Assembly (NCBI GenBank): GCA_018647025.1
Contig: JABGTQ010000075.1
Location: forward strand, 1 to 9,748
Direction: 5' to 3'
From: Nitrospina sp.
GTDB taxonomy: Bacteria > Nitrospinota > Nitrospinia > Nitrospinales > VA-1
DNA length: 9,748 bases
The notes below the pieces were generated by a model. It saw nothing but the letters and a program-made list of their open reading frames with translations. It did no database searches and had not been told where the DNA came from. This document shows, in pieces, positions 6,237 to 9,748 of the stretch (positions are counted from its first letter, which is position 1; each line of letters begins with the position of its first letter). A program made the translations under genes and the position numbers.

Positions 6237-7637
6237 ATGAAAAAACCTTGGAGTGGCAGATTTAAAAAACCCACAGATATTTTGATGGAAAAATTTTCCG
6301 CATCTATTTCCTTTGACCGAAGACTATATGCTTATGACATTGCTGGGAGTATTGCTCATTGCCAGATGCTAGGAAAGTGCAAAATTATTACACAAACCGA
6401 TTCAAAAAAAATAATAGGAGGTTTAAAACGGATATTAAAGGAATTTGAATCAGGAAAATTCGAGTGCGATGATCGACTAGAAGATATTCACATGAATATA
6501 GAAAACCGCCTAACTGAACTAATAGGTTCTGTAGCAGGAAAGCTTCATACAGCCCGGAGTCGTAACGATCAGGTGAGCCTTGATATTCGACTATATTTAA
6601 GAGACGAGGGCGAAGAGGTAGTGCAGCTTATAAAGATCTTAGCGAAAACATTATTAGTATTGGCACGTAAACACACCAACACAATAATACCAGGGTTTAC
6701 TCATATGCAACAAGCACAACCTATTTTATTAGCCCATCATTTGCTAGCGTATATTGAAATGTTGCTTCGTGATCAAGAACGAATGAAAGATGCGTTGAAG
6801 CGGATCAATATAATGCCACTAGGTTCAGCAGCGTTGGCAGGAACAGGGTTTCCTATTGACAGAAAATATACAGCTAAACTGCTTAATTTTTCGGAAGCGT
6901 CACACAACAGTATAGATGCAGTGAGCGATCGAGATTTTGCCATTGAGTTTTGTTCCACAATCGCGATACTCATGATGCATTTAAGCCGTTTTTGTGAAGA
7001 AATTGTATTGTGGTGTTCCAGTGAATTTGATTGGCTAGAGTTATCAGATTCATACACTACAGGTAGTAGTATAATGCCACAAAAGAAAAACCCTGACGCC
7101 GCAGAGTTAATCCGCGGAAAGTCAGGTCGCGTTTACGGCAACTTGGTATCATTACTGACATTAATGAAATCTTTGCCCTTAGCTTATAATAAGGATTTAC
7201 AGGAGGACAAAGAACCAATTTTTGATACTGTAGACACATCTAAAATGTCATTATCAATATTTAATGGGATGATAAAGTCGGCAAGGTTTAAGAAAATACC
7301 ATTGAATCGGCTAGATATTTCAGGGTTTCTCACGGCGACCGATATGGCAGATTATTTGGCCGAAAAAGGAGTACCCTTCCGTATGGCCCATGAGATCACA
7401 GGTAAAACGGTAGCATATTGTATTGAGAGTGGAAAAAATCTACAAAATATAACATTAAAAGAGTTAAAAAATATTTCAGCGTATTTCGAAAAAGACGTTT
7501 TTGAGCATATTAAACTAGAAAATTCGGTGCAAAAGAAAAGCGTATATGGTGGTACCGCTAAAAAACAGGTTGAGGCTCAAATCGCTAGGATTGATAAAAA
7601 ATTAAGAAACAAGCCCAAGCTAAGTCACTCAAAATAA
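6237..7637 (+). CDS. argH: Argininosuccinate lyase ArgH
   Basis: ArgH splits argininosuccinate into arginine and fumarate, the last step of arginine synthesis, as a cytoplasmic homotetramer. The 466 residues match the usual family length and start (KPWSGRF). Motifs in order are HMNIENRL (85-92), ARSRNDQV (106-113), GFTHMQQAQP (153-162) with the acid/base His156, and the fumarase/aspartase-superfamily signature GSSIMPQKKNPD (276-287) with the catalytic Ser in the flexible loop. A good ribosome site (AAGAGGA, 6221-6227) precedes the ATG. It follows the transpeptidase gene by 52 bp and precedes the lipoprotein gene by 34 bp, so argH and lptM are probably co-transcribed. No truncation or odd residue was seen. 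An argA-type gene lies about 1.25 kb downstream. Confidence 0.98.
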   Translation: MKKPWSGRFKKPTDILMEKFSASISFDRRLYAYDIAGSIAHCQMLGKCKIITQTDSKKIIGGLKRILKEFESGKFECDDRLEDIHMNIENRLTELIGSVAGKLHTARSRNDQVSLDIRLYLRDEGEEVVQLIKILAKTLLVLARKHTNTIIPGFTHMQQAQPILLAHHLLAYIEMLLRDQERMKDALKRINIMPLGSAALAGTGFPIDRKYTAKLLNFSEASHNSIDAVSDRDFAIEFCSTIAILMMHLSRFCEEIVLWCSSEFDWLELSDSYTTGSSIMPQKKNPDAAELIRGKSGRVYGNLVSLLTLMKSLPLAYNKDLQEDKEPIFDTVDTSKMSLSIFNGMIKSARFKKIPLNRLDISGFLTATDMADYLAEKGVPFRMAHEITGKTVAYCIESGKNLQNITLKELKNISAYFEKDVFEHIKLENSVQKKSVYGGTAKKQVEAQIARIDKKLRNKPKLSHSK

Positions 7638-7671
7638 TTACTGTAATCAAAGGTGAAATATTTAAAAGTTA

Positions 7672-7800
7672 ATGAGTAGAACTTCTTGTAGATGGATATT
7701 TCTTTTGGCAATTTTTATAGGTATTACCGCCTGTGGAATCAAAGGCCCACCTCTCGCACCCAACGACGAACCCTCTCAGTCAAAAACTATCCAAAGATAA
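7672..7800 (+). CDS. lptM: Small LptM-like outer-membrane lipoprotein (YifL family)
   Basis: This 42-residue ORF has a basic start (MSRTSCRW), a hydrophobic stretch IFLLAIFIGI and a lipobox ITAC with Cys21. The mature part begins CGIKGPPLAP, the hallmark CG-x-KGP-L of LptM/YifL. In E. coli, LptM binds the LptD-LptE lipopolysaccharide translocon and helps its disulfide maturation. The mature protein here is only 22 residues, mainly Pro, polar and charged residues. A TAA at 7663-7665 blocks any earlier start. The AGGTGA at 7651-7656 is 15 nt from the ATG, so initiation may be weak or coupled to argH. The location directly after argH matches the position of this family in many proteobacteria, where lysA usually follows. 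Confidence 0.85.
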   Translation: MSRTSCRWIFLLAIFIGITACGIKGPPLAPNDEPSQSKTIQR

Positions 7801-7856
7801 GCTCCAATTTTAGGTAAAACCGAAAGAATATAAAACTAAAAATACTAGGTAAGTAA

Positions 7857-7887
7857 TTGATTTAAATAGTAATAGATGTGGTACTAT
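7857..7887 (+). promoter_or_regulatory. candidate promoter for the DUF484 gene
   Basis: TTGATT (7857-7862) and TACTAT (7882-7887) lie 19 bp apart in the AT-rich gap after lptM, followed by TATATAA. The spacing is on the long side. It would give a leader of roughly 90 nt before the DUF484 ATG. Confidence 0.35.
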
Positions 7888-7929
7888 ATATAATTAAAAT
7901 ACTTTACGTCAAAATAAAGGATAGGATTG

Positions 7930-7962
7930 CGAAACGACATAAGTCCATTTCGTCCATTTTTT
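7930..7962 (+). terminator. weak terminator-like hairpin before DUF484
   Basis: CGAAA (7930-7934) pairs with TTTCG (7948-7952), and inside it GAC (7936-7938) with GTC (7943-7945) around an ATAA loop. Six T follow at 7957-7962 after a 4-nt gap. It could end argH-lptM transcripts or act as an attenuator in the DUF484 leader. The stem is short, AT-rich and interrupted, so this is tentative. Confidence 0.3.
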
Positions 7963-7981
7963 AAACAACAGGATTTGTAAT

Positions 7982-8746
7982 ATGACCAAAGATGAAATAG
8001 CGGTTTACTTAAACGATCATCTTGAATTTTTTAACAACTATCCAGAACTCCTTGGCAAAATAAAATCCATTACTAATCAGGATATTCCTATTTGCAAGTC
8101 TAATACATTGGGTATGACTGGTCGGCTTATTAAAAGAGCAAACGAAGACAAAGAAAAATTACAAAGTAAATTAGAATGGTTTGTTGAGGTTGCCCGTGCA
8201 AATAAAGTAATCCATCAGCATCTTTTTGAAATCGAGCGTCTAATACTGAAAAGTACACAACTTGATCAGATGGTTAAGCAACTTGGAGAAGCAATCACTT
8301 TACGATTTAAAATACCTTATGCATTACTTTATCTTGTGGATGATGCAGATCACTACATGGAGCACAAGCTAGAAGAAAGGTTTAGTAAAAAGCTTGAGGG
8401 GTTGCTGACTTTTACAGATCGAATTACCATAAATACTTGGTTTAAAGGGGGGCTAAAACCTGTTCTTACTTCTGAAATTAAAACCGGCTCAAAGGTCTTT
8501 GGAAAGGAATGGGAATTGAAAAATATTAAATCGGAATGTATTATTCCCATAATTAACCGAGGAGATATTTGTGGTGCCATTGCTCTTGGAGCGACTAAGC
8601 CACGCCATTTTCATAAAGGGTTGCAGACCGAATATCTGGAACGCATGGCAGATAGATTGGCTATCGCAATAGATAATATTTTGTTGATTGATCGGTTACA
8701 GATAGAGAATTCTAATATTTCAAAGGATAAAAGGATATCTGCATAA
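7982..8746 (+). CDS. DUF484 (YigA-family) GAF-like protein
   Basis: DUF484 proteins are widespread in proteobacteria, usually encoded between dapF and xerC; their role is not established. The 254-residue protein has the family N-terminus, with IAVYLNDHLEFFNNYPELL (6-24) matching the consensus YL-x-x-H-x-x-FF-x-x-x-PELL. A long helical or coiled segment follows (about 43-90). A GAF-like domain (about 95-240) contains IPYALLYLVDD, ECIIPI and GAIALGATKPRHFHKG (198-212), then TEYLERMADRLAIAIDN. The start has a usable AGGA (7970-7973), 8 nt before the ATG. There is no signal peptide or transmembrane helix, so it should be cytoplasmic. Neither dapF nor xerC is next to it here; lptM precedes and argA follows. 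Family call firm, function unknown. Confidence 0.92.
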   Translation: MTKDEIAVYLNDHLEFFNNYPELLGKIKSITNQDIPICKSNTLGMTGRLIKRANEDKEKLQSKLEWFVEVARANKVIHQHLFEIERLILKSTQLDQMVKQLGEAITLRFKIPYALLYLVDDADHYMEHKLEERFSKKLEGLLTFTDRITINTWFKGGLKPVLTSEIKTGSKVFGKEWELKNIKSECIIPIINRGDICGAIALGATKPRHFHKGLQTEYLERMADRLAIAIDNILLIDRLQIENSNISKDKRISA

Positions 8747-8888
8747 ATTAGAATCTGAATTGACTAAGTTACAATTTTTTTAGATACTATGTAAAAACCC
8801 TCTTGAACCTGAGTTTCCCCAAAATCATTTTTTTGGTTGAGAGTTTAGAAAGCTAGAAAGTCTTTTATTACAAAAAACACCTATAACT

Positions 8889-9398
8889 ATGATACGAAAA
8901 GCAAAAAATAAGGATGCGGAATTTATACATAACCTGATTTGTATTTTTTCTGAAACTGGAAAGGTTTTGTTTCGATCACTTGATGAAATCAATAAAAACA
9001 TATCTAGTTTTTGGGTCTATGAAAAAGATGATCAGGTTGTAGGGACATATAGTCTGAAAAAGGGCTGGGGCCGATTGGTCGAATTGAGATCATTAGCAGT
9101 AAACCCTCGATACTCGAGGCAGGGAATAGGTACAAAGATGATAAAAGCGAGTATTGAAGAAGCACTATCAACAGAGTGTGATGAGTTGTTCGTGCTTACT
9201 TATGTAGTACCCATGTTTAAGACTATAGGATTCAGCACAGTAGATAAAGAAACACTTCCTCAAAAAGTCTGGAATGATTGCAACGCTTGCTTACATAAAG
9301 AAAACTGTAATGAAACAGCGATGATTATTTCTCTTACTTTTTTGCGGCAAACAAAACTTCTTGAGACATCACCTAACGTTACAACAACTGCTACATAA
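8889..9398 (+). CDS. argA: Short-type N-acetylglutamate synthase (GNAT amino-acid N-acetyltransferase)
   Basis: This 169-residue GNAT protein has a normal N-terminus (MIRKAKNKDAEFI) and the acetyl-CoA loop RQGIG (77-81) after LAVNPRYS. Its late segment LPQKVWNDCNACLHKENC, then NETAM (123-145), matches the conserved LP-x-K-x-W-x-DC-x-x-C...C-D/N-E-x-AM signature of stand-alone ArgA proteins such as mycobacterial Rv2747. These make N-acetylglutamate from glutamate and acetyl-CoA, the first step of arginine synthesis, without the amino-acid-kinase domain of classical ArgA. Cys131, Cys134 and Cys140 (C-x2-C-x5-C) could form a small structural or metal site; that is inference. No ribosome site is visible before the ATG. 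About 20 unconserved, Thr-rich residues end the protein. argH nearby supports the call; another GNAT substrate is the alternative. Confidence 0.85.
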   Translation: MIRKAKNKDAEFIHNLICIFSETGKVLFRSLDEINKNISSFWVYEKDDQVVGTYSLKKGWGRLVELRSLAVNPRYSRQGIGTKMIKASIEEALSTECDELFVLTYVVPMFKTIGFSTVDKETLPQKVWNDCNACLHKENCNETAMIISLTFLRQTKLLETSPNVTTTAT

Positions 9399-9617
9399 AT
9401 ATTTTTCTTTCCAGTATTTTTCATTTTAAAGCTAATTGAAAAATTTGAAGTTATAAATAATTTGGTCATATTTTTGTTAGCATGGAATAACTTTGCTTAG
9501 AACCGCACTGATTAAAGAGTTAGAATTACTGAGTACACAAGAGTGGTAATTAAATTCAATTAGCCGTAACATTACAATCCGATAGGCAAGTAAAATATTT
9601 CAAGGAGACTTATTGAG

Positions 9618-9748
9618 ATGAACAGTATGTATAAGGCACTTTCAGGAATGTTAGACTCTGCAAAGAAGTTACAGAATAGTGCTAATAATATAGTTAGTCA
9701 GGGAAGAAACAAAGTTGCTGATGGTGATAATCGAAAAATCAGGTCGGA
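9618..9748 (+). CDS. Probable flagellar basal-body rod/hook-type protein, N-terminal fragment
   Basis: The gene starts with ATG after a strong AAGGAG (9602-9607, 10-nt spacer) and runs off the right edge, leaving 43 codons. Its N-terminus has the layout of the Flg_bb_rod domain shared by FlgB, FlgC, FlgF, FlgG and FlgE. ALSGM (7-11) is followed by a helix with small and polar residues and SANNIV (21-26), where the family has SANNIAN. The family Asn after Ile-Ala is replaced here (IVSQG), and the following segment is unusually basic. Export would be by the flagellar type III apparatus. No other flagellar gene is visible, so the subtype cannot be named. Met4 (9627) is an alternative start. An unrelated short helical protein cannot be excluded. 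Confidence 0.55.
   Translation, partial: MNSMYKALSGMLDSAKKLQNSANNIVSQGRNKVADGDNRKIRS

Noticed and set aside
7943..7959. Tandem GTCCATTT copies 9 bp apart
   Set aside because: Only two short copies in AT-rich DNA; half of the pattern is already explained by the weak hairpin and T-run.
8800..8843. Possible long hairpin after DUF484, with CCAAAA/TTTTGG and AACC/GGTT arms
   Set aside because: The arms are short, AT-rich and interrupted by large loops, and no T-tract follows, so it is not a supported terminator.
9484..9498. GG...TTTGCTT resembling a sigma-54 promoter before the flagellar-type gene
   Set aside because: The GG and GC elements are 9 bp apart instead of the strict 10, and the rest of the -24 box is poor.
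9524..9551. Inverted repeat AATTAC...GTAATT in the gap before the flagellar-type gene
   Set aside because: An AT-only six-base stem with a 16-base loop is expected by chance in such AT-rich sequence.
9578..9585. TCCGATAG resembling the -10 of a flagellar sigma-28 promoter
   Set aside because: No TAAA-type -35 lies at the needed 11-bp distance; the nearest TAAATTCA is 19 bp away.

Overview
This is an AT-rich window from a Gram-negative, probably flagellated bacterium with a proteobacterial flavour. Every gene I can support is on the + strand. Supporting signs are a DUF484/YigA protein (mostly a proteobacterial family), an LptM-type outer-membrane lipoprotein, a bactofilin directly after parAB, and a probable flagellar rod-type protein at the right edge. 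I cannot name the phylum or genus from the sequence. The rsmG-parA-parB order and two parS sites suggest a chromosomal, origin-proximal location.

Layout. Positions 2-400 hold the 3' end of rsmG. Positions 401-565 are a parS control region: two 16-bp parS sites 42 bp apart, then a possible extended -10 promoter. parA (566-1420), parB (1471-2325) and a bactofilin gene (2372-2755) follow with gaps of 46-50 bp, a likely segregation and cytoskeleton operon. rsmI (2848-3570) overlaps by 4 bp a gene for a large, unfamiliar MinD/ParA-type ATPase (3567-4889). After 140 bp, with a plausible promoter, comes a membrane-anchored YkuD-type L,D-transpeptidase (5030-6184). Then argH (6237-7637), a 42-residue lptM-like lipoprotein gene (7672-7800), a DUF484 gene (7982-8746), a short-type argA (8889-9398), and the truncated start of the flagellar-type gene (9618 to the edge). 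No gap exceeds 300 bases. The largest (9399-9617, 7801-7981 and 401-565) hold only the regulatory candidates listed.

How the parts may work together. ParA, ParB and parS segregate the origin. Bactofilins in other bacteria form polar scaffolds that position ParABS components or cell-wall enzymes. Here the next genes include a second SIMIBI ATPase with a possible membrane-targeting tail and a cell-wall enzyme with a cytoplasmic N-terminal region. I infer, without proof, that this is an extended polarity and wall-remodelling neighbourhood. argA and argH encode the first and last steps of arginine synthesis and flank the lptM-DUF484 pair. That pair looks like a reduced version of the lptM-(lysA)-dapF-DUF484-xerC order of other proteobacteria.
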